This document shows, piece by piece, positions 1 through 10,503 of a DNA stretch of 64,000 bases. A program made the position numbers and the translations under genes. Origin of the DNA: Shewanella putrefaciens. Its GTDB lineage: Bacteria > Pseudomonadota > Gammaproteobacteria > Enterobacterales > Shewanellaceae. Where the stretch lies: contig NZ_CP066369.1 in assembly GCF_016406305.1 (NCBI RefSeq), positions 2,436,501 to 2,500,500 on the forward strand, read 5' to 3'. The notes below the pieces were generated by a model. The model was given only the letters and a program-made list of their open reading frames with translations. It was not told the origin of the DNA and ran no database searches. How positions within the stretch are numbered: position 1 is the first letter of the stretch; every line of letters begins with the position of its first letter.

Positions 1-207
1 GGCCGATGCTTCACCTTGCCTTAATGACTCATTGGCGGCGAGTAATGCCGAAACTTTATCGGTTTGCGCCACTTCTTTGCTGGGCTCTGCCGGGGTGGAA
101 CTCTGAGTCGGTGTCGGTTTAGCCACATCGATCGTCGCTTGAGTCAACCCTGATTGAGCACTTTGCAAGCCCTGCAGACCGGATGAATAAGCAGATTGAA
201 TTTGCAT
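1..207 (-). CDS. Partial hypothetical protein (N-terminal 69 residues)
   Basis: An open frame on the minus strand begins with ATG at 207 and runs off the left edge of the window without a stop. The start is supported by an AGGAG ribosome-binding site 9-10 bases upstream on the minus strand. The visible 69 residues are polar, rich in Q, S, T and A, with a short run of P, T and S around residues 32-43, and show no signal peptide or membrane segment. I do not recognise the family. It lies about 100 bases downstream of thiH in the same direction, so it could be read through from the thiamine operon or have its own promoter around the palindrome at 235-249. Confidence 0.6.
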   Translation of the reverse strand, partial: MQIQSAYSSGLQGLQSAQSGLTQATIDVAKPTPTQSSTPAEPSKEVAQTDKVSALLAANESLRQGEASA

Positions 208-234
208 AACGGTATTCCTGCTCCTGTGATAATG

Positions 235-249
235 GGTTAATTATTAACC
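235..249. repeat. 15-base perfect palindrome between thiH and the partial gene
   Basis: The sequence GGTTAATTATTAACC is a perfect inverted repeat with a single central base. It sits in the 98-base gap between the end of thiH and the start of the partial gene, about 30 bases upstream of that start. It could be an operator or promoter element for the partial gene. It has no T-tract, so it is not an intrinsic terminator. Function is inferred only from position. Confidence 0.4.
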
Positions 250-305
250 AAGCCACCCTGAATGTACAGGTCTATCGCCGTTTCGAGCCATATTTTCTCC
301 GGGAT

Positions 306-1421
306 TTATGCCACAATCCACGCCGATTCCCAATCCTTAAATACTGGATGAAAACCCTGCCGTTGCATCTGTTCGATGACTTGCTCAACACTGCGATCAT
401 CGCTTATCTCAAACTGATCGAGTTGACTGTCGGGTGCTTGATAGCCCCCCGGTTGGGTCGAGCTGCCGGCACTGATTTGCGTGATCCCAAGAGGCAGTAG
501 ATTATCCCTCAGCTCAGGGCTTTCCCTTGTCGACATGCTGATATCAAGCTGATGATTAAAAAGTCTAAATGCACAAATCATTTGCACTAAACCTAGATCC
601 GATAGCATGACTTTTGGGGAGATCCCGCCAGTACAAGGCCTTAGCCGTGGCAGCGAGATACTAAAGCGCGTGCGCCAATAGCGCTTCTCTAAATAATCTA
701 AGTGATAACCCATCATTAACGCATCTAAACGCCAATCATCCAGCCCCAGTAATACCCCAAGACCAATTTTATCGACGCCCGCCCTCGCTATCCTATCTGG
801 AGTTTCTAAACGATTGGCAAAATCCTGCTTTTTACCCCGCGTATGGTGTTTGGCATAGGTTTCAGGTTGATAGGTCTCTTGATAAATCATCACCGCATCT
901 AAACCTAGTGCGACTAACTGTCGGTAATGATCCTCACCCATGGGCTGGACCTCCATCGCCACATGGCTAAATTGCGGCTTTACCAATGGTAAAATCTGTT
1001 TGAAATAATCGATACCGACCTTAGTTTCATGCTCACCCGACACCAGTAAAATAGAATCGAAGCCGCGGTGTTTAATAATGGCCATTTCGGCCATCAACTC
1101 CTGCTCATTCAAGGTTTTGCGTTTAAGTTTGTTACTCATGCTAAAACCACAGTAATCACATTCATTAGCGCACAGATTCGAGACATATAGCGGTAAATAC
1201 ATGCCCAGATTTGTGCCAAATCGCTGCCGCGTCAGCACCGCAGAGTGCTGCGCCATGGTTTCGATATAAGGCTCTGCCGCAGGTGATAATAAGGCCAGTA
1301 AGCTGCGTAAATCCCCTGCGGGGCTCACTAACGCCCGCTCGACATCTTGGGCCGTGCAAGAATACAAATCGAGTAACAGTTTATCCCGTGGGATCTTGGC
1401 AAATTCCGCTACAAAACTCAT
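306..1421 (-). CDS. thiH: 2-iminoacetate synthase ThiH
   Basis: ThiH is a radical-SAM enzyme that cleaves tyrosine to dehydroglycine (2-iminoacetate) and p-cresol, supplying the C2-N3 unit of the thiazole ring in anaerobic-type thiamine synthesis. The 371-residue protein has the family length. It shows the radical-SAM cluster motif C-x3-C-x2-C ([10 protein letters not shown]) at about residues 84-93, followed by the expected TIM-barrel motifs. It is the last gene of the thiC-thiDEF-thiS-thiG-thiH operon, and its start overlaps the end of thiG by 4 bases, indicating translational coupling. Regulation would be through the TPP riboswitch ahead of thiC. Identification is confident because the family motif and operon context agree. 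Confidence 0.96.
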   Translation of the reverse strand: MSFVAEFAKIPRDKLLLDLYSCTAQDVERALVSPAGDLRSLLALLSPAAEPYIETMAQHSAVLTRQRFGTNLGMYLPLYVSNLCANECDYCGFSMSNKLKRKTLNEQELMAEMAIIKHRGFDSILLVSGEHETKVGIDYFKQILPLVKPQFSHVAMEVQPMGEDHYRQLVALGLDAVMIYQETYQPETYAKHHTRGKKQDFANRLETPDRIARAGVDKIGLGVLLGLDDWRLDALMMGYHLDYLEKRYWRTRFSISLPRLRPCTGGISPKVMLSDLGLVQMICAFRLFNHQLDISMSTRESPELRDNLLPLGITQISAGSSTQPGGYQAPDSQLDQFEISDDRSVEQVIEQMQRQGFHPVFKDWESAWIVA

Positions 1422-2182
1422 TGGTTTAAAAATCCCGTCAGAGGGCTGGTATGTACCGCGCCCGTTTGTACTCGGCCAAGCCCAGCTTCAAAGGCCCGTC
1501 TGCCACATTGCACCGCCTCCTTAAAGCACTCGGCCATCACTATCGGCGATGCGCTGCTGGCGATAGCTGTGTTGACGAGCACAGCATCGGCGCCCAGCTC
1601 CATTGCCCGCGCAGCCTGTGAAGGTGCGCCAATGCCGGCGTCGATCACCACTGGCACCCGCGACTGCTCTATGATGATTTTTAAAAAGCTTTCAGTCACT
1701 AAACCTTGATTACTACCAATCGGACTCGCCAGTGGCATAACCGCAGCGCAGCCAACTTCTTCTAATCGCCGACACAGTACCGGATCGGCATGCACATAGG
1801 GCAACACGGTAAAACCTTTCTCGCAGAGGATTTTGGCCGCGGCGAAAGTTTCTATCGCATCGGGCATTAGGTACTTAGGATCCGGGTGGATTTCGAGCTT
1901 AATCCACGAAGTGCTCAGCATTTCACGGGCAAGCTCAGCCGCAAACACCGCTTCCTTGGCGTTTCTCGCCCCCGAAGTGTTAGGCAATAGCCGAACACCC
2001 GCTTGACGTAACGGCGTGAGCAAATCATCAAGCCCCATTTTAAAATCAATTCTTTTCATCGCAACTGTCACTAACTGCGATTTTGAAGCCGTTATCGCCT
2101 CAAGCATCACTTGGCTATTGCTGAATTTTCCCGTTCCGGTAAATAACCGTGATTCAAACTCCACATCGGCAATCTTTAACAT
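1418..2182 (-). CDS. thiG: Thiazole synthase ThiG
   Basis: ThiG condenses 1-deoxy-xylulose-5-phosphate, dehydroglycine and the ThiS thiocarboxylate to form the thiazole phosphate. The 254-residue protein matches the family length. It begins with a typical ThiG N-terminus ([20 protein letters not shown]) and has the region with the Schiff-base lysine near residue 100, with conserved glycine-rich phosphate-binding segments ([29 protein letters not shown]) in the C-terminal half. It sits one base after thiS and overlaps thiH, fitting the ThiG/ThiH complex produced from adjacent cistrons. Nothing appears broken. Confidence 0.97.
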   Translation of the reverse strand: MLKIADVEFESRLFTGTGKFSNSQVMLEAITASKSQLVTVAMKRIDFKMGLDDLLTPLRQAGVRLLPNTSGARNAKEAVFAAELAREMLSTSWIKLEIHPDPKYLMPDAIETFAAAKILCEKGFTVLPYVHADPVLCRRLEEVGCAAVMPLASPIGSNQGLVTESFLKIIIEQSRVPVVIDAGIGAPSQAARAMELGADAVLVNTAIASSASPIVMAECFKEAVQCGRRAFEAGLGRVQTGAVHTSPLTGFLNQ

Positions 2183-2183
2183 A

Positions 2184-2387
2184 CTAGCCTCCCGCTACAG
2201 CTGAAAAAAGTTCTAATTTATCTTCATGTTGGCAGAGAATAGATTGCCAGCGGTTGCGCGGAACCACCTCGGCATTCAACACGATAGCAACCGAATCGAG
2301 GGCAATATTTTGCGCGAGGATCACCGCCGCCAGTGACGTCGGTTCAGATAAGGACTGTGGGACATTATTTATGTGAATTAAAATCAT
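2184..2387 (-). CDS. thiS: Sulfur carrier protein ThiS
   Basis: ThiS is the small ubiquitin-like sulfur carrier whose C-terminus is adenylated by ThiF and converted to a thiocarboxylate that donates sulfur to the thiazole. I choose the ATG at 2387 (MILIHINN), which gives 67 residues, the normal size. The longer frame upstream runs back into the end of thiDEF and looks non-genic. The protein ends in Gly-Gly, the obligatory activation site. The gene starts 7 bases after the thiDEF stop, placing it directly next to its ThiF activating domain. Confidence 0.94.
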   Translation of the reverse strand: MILIHINNVPQSLSEPTSLAAVILAQNIALDSVAIVLNAEVVPRNRWQSILCQHEDKLELFSAVAGG

Positions 2388-2394
2388 ATCAAAC

Positions 2395-5157
2395 CTAAAA
2401 AATATCTTTAATTGATGATAGATAGACCCCTTTTGGACGACATACATCACAGTGGGGATCCCGCGTTAATGTCGCTGCGGTCCATAAAAGTGATTTAGCA
2501 TCAAAGCGCCAAAAGCGCCCCAACAAGGCATTTTTAGGTGCATCACAACCGCTGTCCTCACTCAGCAAGAGTTGCATTGCGACTAAGGATTGCATTGACG
2601 CCATCACGCCCACACTCGGCCCGAGCACGCCTTGGGTGCTGCAACTCTGCGGCACTCTCGTCTGCGCGGGGAAAATACAGTGATAGCAACCACCGGAGGG
2701 GAACCGAATTTGATCGACCGCGAATAATTGACCACTAAATGCCGCGATTGACGCGCTAACTAAAGGTAAAGCTGCTTCGATACAACGGCGATTAATGCCT
2801 TGGCGAGTCGCAAAATTATCGGTGCAGTCAAGCACTAGCACCCTTTTACCTTGTTGTTTTGCCAGTAAAATATCAGCCAAAAGATGAACTGCAGTTTCTG
2901 CATTAAATGCTGTTTCATGGGCAGTCACAGTGCACTGCGGCGCTAAGCCTTTGAGCTTTTGCTTGGCAACTCGCGCTTTATTGAGCCCAATATCGCCATC
3001 GTTGAATAACAATTGTCTTGGCAGATTCGATACTTCAACCTTATCCATATCGATTAACGTCAAGTTGCCAATACCAGCGCAAGCCAGATACTGCGCCGCC
3101 AATTGGCCTAAGCCGCCAAGCCCAACAATAACAACGCTAGCGTCGGCCAGTTGCAATTGCCCTGCCTCACCGACTTCTGGCAGTAAGACTTGTCGGGAAT
3201 AACGCATAAAATCAGCATCGCTAAGTGTTTTGCCACTGACCGTCTCGCCATTATAAAGCGGTTTATTTGTGCTCATGTTTAGCATGCACTTAGCACCCAA
3301 ATATGGCTCCCAAGCTTGGCTCAGCGCTGCAAAGGCTGCGACTGGATCCTGAGCTTCGGTTATAGCCCGCACCACAGCAATATTGCCCACCCCCGTGGCT
3401 TTCACTTCTGCTAGATTATCTAAGTCGATGCCGCCAATGGCGACCAAGGGATAATGGTCTTGGAGTAACGCCACATAGTGTTTAAGTTTTGCGAGCCCTT
3501 GGGGCGCCGAAGGCATTTGCTTCGTTGTGGTGGGGAATATATGTCCAAGCGCTATATAGGATGGCGAGTATTGATGGGCCAATAACAGCTCGAAATAACT
3601 GTGGCTCGATATGCCAAGCGCAAGTCCCGCCGCTTTTATGGCGGCTAAGTCAGCTACAGCGAGATCTTCTTGGCCTAAATGTATCCCAAAGGCATGGTAT
3701 TTTATTGCTAACTGCCAGTGATCATTGATAAAAAGCTGCGCATTAAAATGTTTACCTAAGGCAATGGCCGTTTGAATTTTTGCTTCTAATTCAGAGCCAA
3801 TTAGCTCAGGTTCGCCTGACTTAGATTTGCCTGACTCACATCTATTTAGCGCAGACTCATCTAAATCAGATTCGGGTGGCGCTGCAGCGGTTGACCCGCT
3901 GGTATCTGTTTTTATCCGTAACTGCACGGTTTTAACGCCGGCAGCTAACAAACTTTCCAACATGGCTAAATCATTCACTACGGGGTACACACCAAGATCG
4001 GCATCGAGCGCTTTAAACCCGTGGGGTAAAATATTTTGAGCTGGCGTCGAGGCTATTCTTTCCTGAGCCCTTGCCAGATCTTTTGCAGATAAAACTGTTG
4101 CTGCTAAATCACTGCCAGCACCAAGGTTTTGCTTAAGATGATGATTAATAAAATTGTCATCACACGGCCTGATCTTGGCATAGCGGAACAAGTCATTTGG
4201 CCACCCCATACGGGCCAGCGGCCCAGGGCCTTGCCCTAAGCCAATCGCCGCGCTTAAGCCTTGACCCACGTAGGCTTTGGCAACCACCACCGCATCTTGC
4301 AAGACAAACCCCTGCGCTAACACAGCGGCAATGGCCGATGACAAAGTGCAGCCACTGCCATGGTTATGGCGGGTATTAACCCGCGGGCTTGCCAACCAGA
4401 AACGCCCATTTTGATGCAGCTCAGAGCTCGCACGCACTTGACGACAAACTAGATAATCCTCGGCAAGCTCAAGATCCCAGCCGTTGCTATCGCGAGCATT
4501 AGCCTGAGTACTATCGTGAGCGCTAGCGTGAGTTTGAGCATGAGTATCAGCAAGAATGTCAGTGCTGCCAAAGTTTACATCACCCCCTTTGGCGAGCACA
4601 CTGCAATCAAGACTCTGGGATAAAGCCAGTGCCGCGGCAGCGAATTGCGCTTTCGTTGTAACATCACTGTGAGTTAACCGCCCAAGTTCAAGCACATTGG
4701 GCGTGATAAGTTCAATTAAACCTTTGAAAAGCCTAAAATCTAAGGCTGATTTGGCCGCACTTTTTATATCCTGACAGTTATCTACTGCTAATGCATCGCC
4801 ACAACTGGCGACCATCACAGGATCGACAATCACGGGCACGCTTGGATAGTGGCTTTTAAAACTCACCAGCCAATCTGCCAATAATGCGACTTGTGATTGA
4901 TCCGCCAGTAAACCGATTTTAATTGCTTTGGGTGGCAAGTCGGAAAGTAAAGTCGTCAGCTGAGCCATTAACATCGCCGCCGATACGGGTTCGACTAAAG
5001 TGACCGCCACAGAGCTTTGCGCCGTCACTGTGGTGATCACACTGCAACCATGACAGCCCAAATCTTGAATCGTCGCTAAGTCCGCCTGAATACCGGCACC
5101 ACCGCCACTGTCTGAACCGGCTATAGTCCAAACAATCGCGGGGCGAGCGGTATTCAT
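2395..5157 (-). CDS. thiDEF: ThiD-ThiE-ThiF three-domain fusion protein
   Basis: One uninterrupted frame of about 920 residues joins three thiamine enzymes. Numbering from the longest frame (start at 5187), the N-terminal part (about 12-350) is HMP-phosphate kinase ThiD, with [16 protein letters not shown] and a [12 protein letters not shown] anion-hole motif. Residues about 385-630 form thiamine-phosphate synthase ThiE ([33 protein letters not shown]). Residues about 655-925 form the ThiF adenylyltransferase, with a Rossmann [14 protein letters not shown] motif, [17 protein letters not shown] and paired zinc cysteines (CYHC and CDVC). I prefer the ATG at 5157 ([10 protein letters not shown]), which places the ThiD core normally; an ATG at 5187 is the alternative. 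Low-complexity inserts lie in the ThiD domain and near the start of the ThiE domain. ThiDE fusions are well known; addition of ThiF is unusual. Confidence 0.93.
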   Translation of the reverse strand: MNTARPAIVWTIAGSDSGGGAGIQADLATIQDLGCHGCSVITTVTAQSSVAVTLVEPVSAAMLMAQLTTLLSDLPPKAIKIGLLADQSQVALLADWLVSFKSHYPSVPVIVDPVMVASCGDALAVDNCQDIKSAAKSALDFRLFKGLIELITPNVLELGRLTHSDVTTKAQFAAAALALSQSLDCSVLAKGGDVNFGSTDILADTHAQTHASAHDSTQANARDSNGWDLELAEDYLVCRQVRASSELHQNGRFWLASPRVNTRHNHGSGCTLSSAIAAVLAQGFVLQDAVVVAKAYVGQGLSAAIGLGQGPGPLARMGWPNDLFRYAKIRPCDDNFINHHLKQNLGAGSDLAATVLSAKDLARAQERIASTPAQNILPHGFKALDADLGVYPVVNDLAMLESLLAAGVKTVQLRIKTDTSGSTAAAPPESDLDESALNRCESGKSKSGEPELIGSELEAKIQTAIALGKHFNAQLFINDHWQLAIKYHAFGIHLGQEDLAVADLAAIKAAGLALGISSHSYFELLLAHQYSPSYIALGHIFPTTTKQMPSAPQGLAKLKHYVALLQDHYPLVAIGGIDLDNLAEVKATGVGNIAVVRAITEAQDPVAAFAALSQAWEPYLGAKCMLNMSTNKPLYNGETVSGKTLSDADFMRYSRQVLLPEVGEAGQLQLADASVVIVGLGGLGQLAAQYLACAGIGNLTLIDMDKVEVSNLPRQLLFNDGDIGLNKARVAKQKLKGLAPQCTVTAHETAFNAETAVHLLADILLAKQQGKRVLVLDCTDNFATRQGINRRCIEAALPLVSASIAAFSGQLFAVDQIRFPSGGCYHCIFPAQTRVPQSCSTQGVLGPSVGVMASMQSLVAMQLLLSEDSGCDAPKNALLGRFWRFDAKSLLWTAATLTRDPHCDVCRPKGVYLSSIKDIF

Positions 5158-5189
5158 GGACGCATTATCCCCATGAATACCCAGCATAA

Positions 5190-7454
<2,265 letters not shown>

Positions 7455-7536
7455 CTTGTTTCCTTCGCAGGTTTTAACCTGATCAGGTTCAACGGATCCC
7501 GAATAAACGGTCTCAGCCAAGAGGCACTCCGACAAG
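7455..7536 (-). ncRNA. TPP (thi-box) riboswitch
   Basis: On the minus strand the conserved thi-box elements appear in order: GGAGTGCC, GGCTGAGA, GATCC, TTGAACCTGATCAGGTTA and GCGAAGG. The outer P1 stem can form between CTTGT (7532-7536) and ACAAG (7455-7459). These are the hallmark sequences of the thiamine pyrophosphate aptamer. It starts about 4 bases after the predicted transcription start, so the aptamer is the very 5' end of the thiC operon mRNA. Binding of TPP should lower expression of thiC and the genes behind it. Confidence 0.95.
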
Positions 7537-7546
7537 ATGAGTGTGC

Positions 7547-7576
7547 AGTATAGACAGAAGCGGCAGCAACAAACAA
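7547..7576 (-). promoter_or_regulatory. Predicted sigma-70 promoter of the thi operon
   Basis: On the minus strand a -10 box TATACT (7547-7552) is preceded after 18 bases by TTGTTT (7571-7576). The predicted start near 7540 would place the riboswitch P1 stem at the 5' end of the transcript, which is the usual arrangement and supports the assignment. The region upstream (7577-7708) is strongly AT-rich. Confidence 0.65.
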
Positions 7577-7708
7577 GGGAAATAACAATTAAAACCCGTC
7601 AATATAAATCAAAACAAAAGACGCATAATTATTTGTTTTTATAGAAAATAAAATTTACAAACCAAATAATCTGCAATTGAAGTGAAAATAAATCATAAAA
7701 GAAAGTCG

Positions 7709-8851
7709 CTATTTATGGGGTTTGAGCATCATTTTATTTAATCGAGATTGAATGGCATCATCAATCGCTTGATTGATTTTTTTACCACTACAGTCAAATG
7801 GGAAGCCTAAATTTTCGGCGTAAGGATTAACTTGAGTCCCGACTTGTACCACGCGATAACAAGTGTCCCCTTTACGCACAATACGATTCGGATCAAGCGC
7901 CAAATCTAAGCTTGTTGGCCCGCTAAAATCATCGGCGTTAGGGACAAACAACAGTTCCATCTCTGGGCTCATTTCACTCATATTCGATTTACGGGTGAAT
8001 TTATCGGCCTGTTCAATCACGAGATCATCGAGCGCTTGTTCACGCTGACGTTCAAAATATTGCTGGGTGAATAGTCCGACACTCGCGCTTGGCGCTAATC
8101 CCTGAGCACCTATTTCTTTGGTACTTGTTGCGCCTTCGCTGGACTCTAGTGTTTGCGACTGCGTCGACTGAGTTGACGCCTTTGCTGTACTAACAGATTT
8201 AACCGCTGTTTTATCTGTATTAGGAACCTGTAAAGCTTCGGATTTAGTGCTTGTTACCGATTTAGACTCTGGTTTAGGTTCTGCTTTAAGCACTGGTTCA
8301 GACTCTGGTTTAAGCTCTGCTTTAGACACAGTCTTAGGTGTAGGTTTAGATTGCATAACCACTGACTCGACTAGTTTACCCTGCGACGCATTGTCTGGCT
8401 GAATAGTCACGGCCTGTGTGGGCGCTTTTGTTGAGGGCGTCTCTCTATCATCAAGCTTTGACTGTGTTGATGGCGCATAAATAAAGTAAGCCTTAAGTGC
8501 GCTCACCTTAGGAGCCCGCTCGGCCAGGGATAAACCTAATTCACCCTGTTGGCTGCGCCATAAAAAAACCAAGAGGTATAACAATAAACCGTGGGCGAAT
8601 ATCACCCCCATTAATAGTTTGAAATTCGAAATGTTTAATCGATATCCCCAGCCAAGACGCTGTTTTCCCTGCAATACACCTCTATTATCTTGCTTATCCA
8701 TTAAATCGAATGGCAAGTTCGTATCGAACGACACTCCTGATACACTTTGGGTAAAGCATTTAATGGGCATGAATCCCTCCGCCGCGGACATGTTATCGGC
8801 TTTGGAACCCTTGGTATGACTAAGTGCTAAATCAGGTTGAAAAGGCAACAT
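7709..8851 (-). CDS. TonB-like orphan inner-membrane protein of unknown function
   Basis: A 380-residue protein. Residues 1-73 are a cytoplasmic leader, residues about 76-98 form one hydrophobic segment (FKLLMGVIFAHGLLLYLLVF), and the rest would be periplasmic. Residues about 130-245 are a low-complexity linker rich in K, P, S, T and E with repeats of the PKPES/KAEPKPES type. A globular C-terminal domain follows (about 265-380) containing RKGDTCYRVVQVG and FPFDCSGKK, with two cysteines that could pair. The layout of anchor, Pro/Lys linker and small C-terminal domain resembles TonB or TolA, but I do not see the TonB C-terminal motif and no exbB/exbD is nearby. The start at 8851 has an AGGGG ribosome-binding site. 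Function unknown. Confidence 0.85.
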   Translation of the reverse strand: MLPFQPDLALSHTKGSKADNMSAAEGFMPIKCFTQSVSGVSFDTNLPFDLMDKQDNRGVLQGKQRLGWGYRLNISNFKLLMGVIFAHGLLLYLLVFLWRSQQGELGLSLAERAPKVSALKAYFIYAPSTQSKLDDRETPSTKAPTQAVTIQPDNASQGKLVESVVMQSKPTPKTVSKAELKPESEPVLKAEPKPESKSVTSTKSEALQVPNTDKTAVKSVSTAKASTQSTQSQTLESSEGATSTKEIGAQGLAPSASVGLFTQQYFERQREQALDDLVIEQADKFTRKSNMSEMSPEMELLFVPNADDFSGPTSLDLALDPNRIVRKGDTCYRVVQVGTQVNPYAENLGFPFDCSGKKINQAIDDAIQSRLNKMMLKPHK

Positions 8852-9164
8852 CCATCCCCTAGAACTGAACTAATCCATTTATCTCTAACGCAAATTAGAG
8901 AAAATGACTCAAACAAAGTTCCAAGGGTTTCGCTTTAATTGACGTAAGCTTTCCTTCAAATGACGTAGATTTTTGCTTTAATTGCAATGAATAACAAGTT
9001 ACGGTGGTCAAACTTTGATGTTGATAAACAGCCATTAAACGGGCGTTTTTAACTTTATTCATCCGAACAAAAAACAAATCAGCTTACACGCGTAAGCTAA
9101 ATATGGCTTTCAATTTCATCTACTGTTAGACTCGCTCATTATCGCTATCGAGTGAATAAGCCCT
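8852..9164. other. 313-base divergent intergenic region
   Basis: This gap separates the TonB-like gene (minus) from the hemolysin III gene (plus), so it must hold both promoters. It is AT-rich. I see a short hairpin CTCTAA/TTAGAG (about 8883-8900), a second perfect stem AGCTTAC/GTAAGCT at 9081-9098, and two copies of GCTTTAATTG near 8932 and 8974. I see no convincing promoter boxes or regulator site. A 60-codon minus-strand frame here shows no ribosome-binding site and is not called. Confidence 0.45.
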
Positions 9165-9848
9165 ATGCCAAGCCAGAGTATAATCGACCCCAAAGTCAGC
9201 AGAGAAAAACCATTGCACACCAATGAATACAGCCTAAGTGAAGAGATTGCTAATAGCATTAGCCATTCCCTAGGCGTTATTGCCGGCGTCGTGGGCTTAA
9301 TCTTAATGCTATTAAAGGGCGCGGGGCACCTTTCAAATACTCAACTTACAGGTGTCATTATTTATGGTGCCAGTATCATAGTGTTATTTTTATGCTCAAC
9401 CCTATACCACAGTGTGACCAATAGACGATGGAAGCATAAACTTAAGATTGCCGATCATTGTGCCATTTATTGTTTAATCGCGGGCACTTATACACCGCTG
9501 ATGCTGATTAGCCTGCAGGGAACACAGTCCACCGTCATCCTCACGGCAATTTGGTCACTGGCGATTGGCGGTATCTTATTTAAAACGCTATTTATTCATA
9601 AATTCAAAAAGTTAAGTCTAGTGCTATACCTTGCCATGGGCTGGTTATGCGTCACTGTGATCGGCGATTTGACGGCATCGATGACGGAACTGGGGTTTAA
9701 TTTATTGATTTTAGGCGGGCTTTTTTACACCTTAGGGGTGATTTTTTACGTGGGTAAACGCATCCCCTTCAACCATGCGATTTGGCATTTATTTGTGCTC
9801 GGCGGGGCCATGAGCCACTTTCTGTGTATTTATCTGACAGTTATTTAA
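9165..9848 (+). CDS. Hemolysin III / PAQR family membrane protein
   Basis: A 227-residue integral membrane protein with about seven hydrophobic segments. It shows the conserved family features: EEIANSISHSLG near the N-terminus, an S-x3-H element (STLYHSV), DHCAIYCLIAGTYTP in the middle, and an H-x3-H motif (HAIWH) in the last third. Known members of this family (TrhA/YqfA and bacterial hemolysin III) belong to the PAQR superfamily, thought to be zinc-dependent hydrolases; E. coli YqfA is linked to membrane energetics. Haemolytic activity should not be assumed. It stands alone, convergent with the Nudix gene. Confidence 0.9.
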   Translation: MPSQSIIDPKVSREKPLHTNEYSLSEEIANSISHSLGVIAGVVGLILMLLKGAGHLSNTQLTGVIIYGASIIVLFLCSTLYHSVTNRRWKHKLKIADHCAIYCLIAGTYTPLMLISLQGTQSTVILTAIWSLAIGGILFKTLFIHKFKKLSLVLYLAMGWLCVTVIGDLTASMTELGFNLLILGGLFYTLGVIFYVGKRIPFNHAIWHLFVLGGAMSHFLCIYLTVI

Positions 9849-9887
9849 CTGACAGTGATTTAACTGATGATTTAAAAGCAATAAAAC

Positions 9888-10418
9888 CTAAATTAGCTCT
9901 AGTGCGATTTGTTTTAATAGAAAAATTTCACGCTCTATCGACTGGCCTTTCTGGGGATAATTACGCTGAATATCTTCATTATGGGCAATAGCTTGATGGA
10001 TATTGAGCCATTCGGGCCGCATGCCATTTTTAATCTCATGGGCTTCTAATCGAGTCGCCCCTAAACCACGCTCCCCCAGTGCGGTGTCGATACGGCACAG
10101 ATAACAGAATGACTCCATGTGCACGACATTCGCCCCTTCACGGTACCAAGGTCGAAACTCTTCGTAACGACCAAAGGGCGCCAACACTTGAATGTCTAAG
10201 GCGCCAGTTTCTTCCTGCAACTCGCGGACAAGCCCAGCCTCGAGACTCTCACCGTCATCTATCCCACCGCCGGGTAAGCTATAGTCACGGTATTTTTGAG
10301 TGTAGAGCAGCAAAATATCTTCACCCGATAACACTATCGCGCGGGCAGCTCGGCGGTAAAAAACGCGTGCCGTGAGTAAATTTATCGAGGGGTTCTGGGT
10401 CGATTTCAGTAGACGCAT
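9888..10418 (-). CDS. Nudix hydrolase
   Basis: A Nudix-family pyrophosphohydrolase that would cleave a nucleoside diphosphate linked to another group; the substrate cannot be told from sequence. The Nudix box G-x5-E-x7-REUxEExGU is intact (starting GGGIDDGESLEAG and continuing into RELQEETGA) near residues 56-80. I prefer the ATG at 10418 (MRLLKSTQNP); an in-frame GTG at 10463 would add 15 residues but lacks a convincing ribosome-binding site. The gene ends 39 bases from the hemolysin III gene on the other strand. Confidence 0.88.
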   Translation of the reverse strand: MRLLKSTQNPSINLLTARVFYRRAARAIVLSGEDILLLYTQKYRDYSLPGGGIDDGESLEAGLVRELQEETGALDIQVLAPFGRYEEFRPWYREGANVVHMESFCYLCRIDTALGERGLGATRLEAHEIKNGMRPEWLNIHQAIAHNEDIQRNYPQKGQSIEREIFLLKQIALELI

Positions 10419-10503
10419 AGCTAATCCGTTATCTAAAAGAGTCGAAGCATAAATGAAATTCACCTAAAAACAGATCAAATAATCTCTCATTTGAAACGAC
10501 CAT

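Noticed and set aside
2388..2450. Longer N-terminus for ThiS
   Set aside because: The extension overlaps thiDEF and would give ThiS an unneeded 21-residue leader; the internal ATG gives the standard protein.
8895..9077. 60-codon minus-strand frame in the gap before the hemolysin III gene
   Set aside because: No ribosome-binding site, no recognisable features, and it lies in an AT-rich promoter region.
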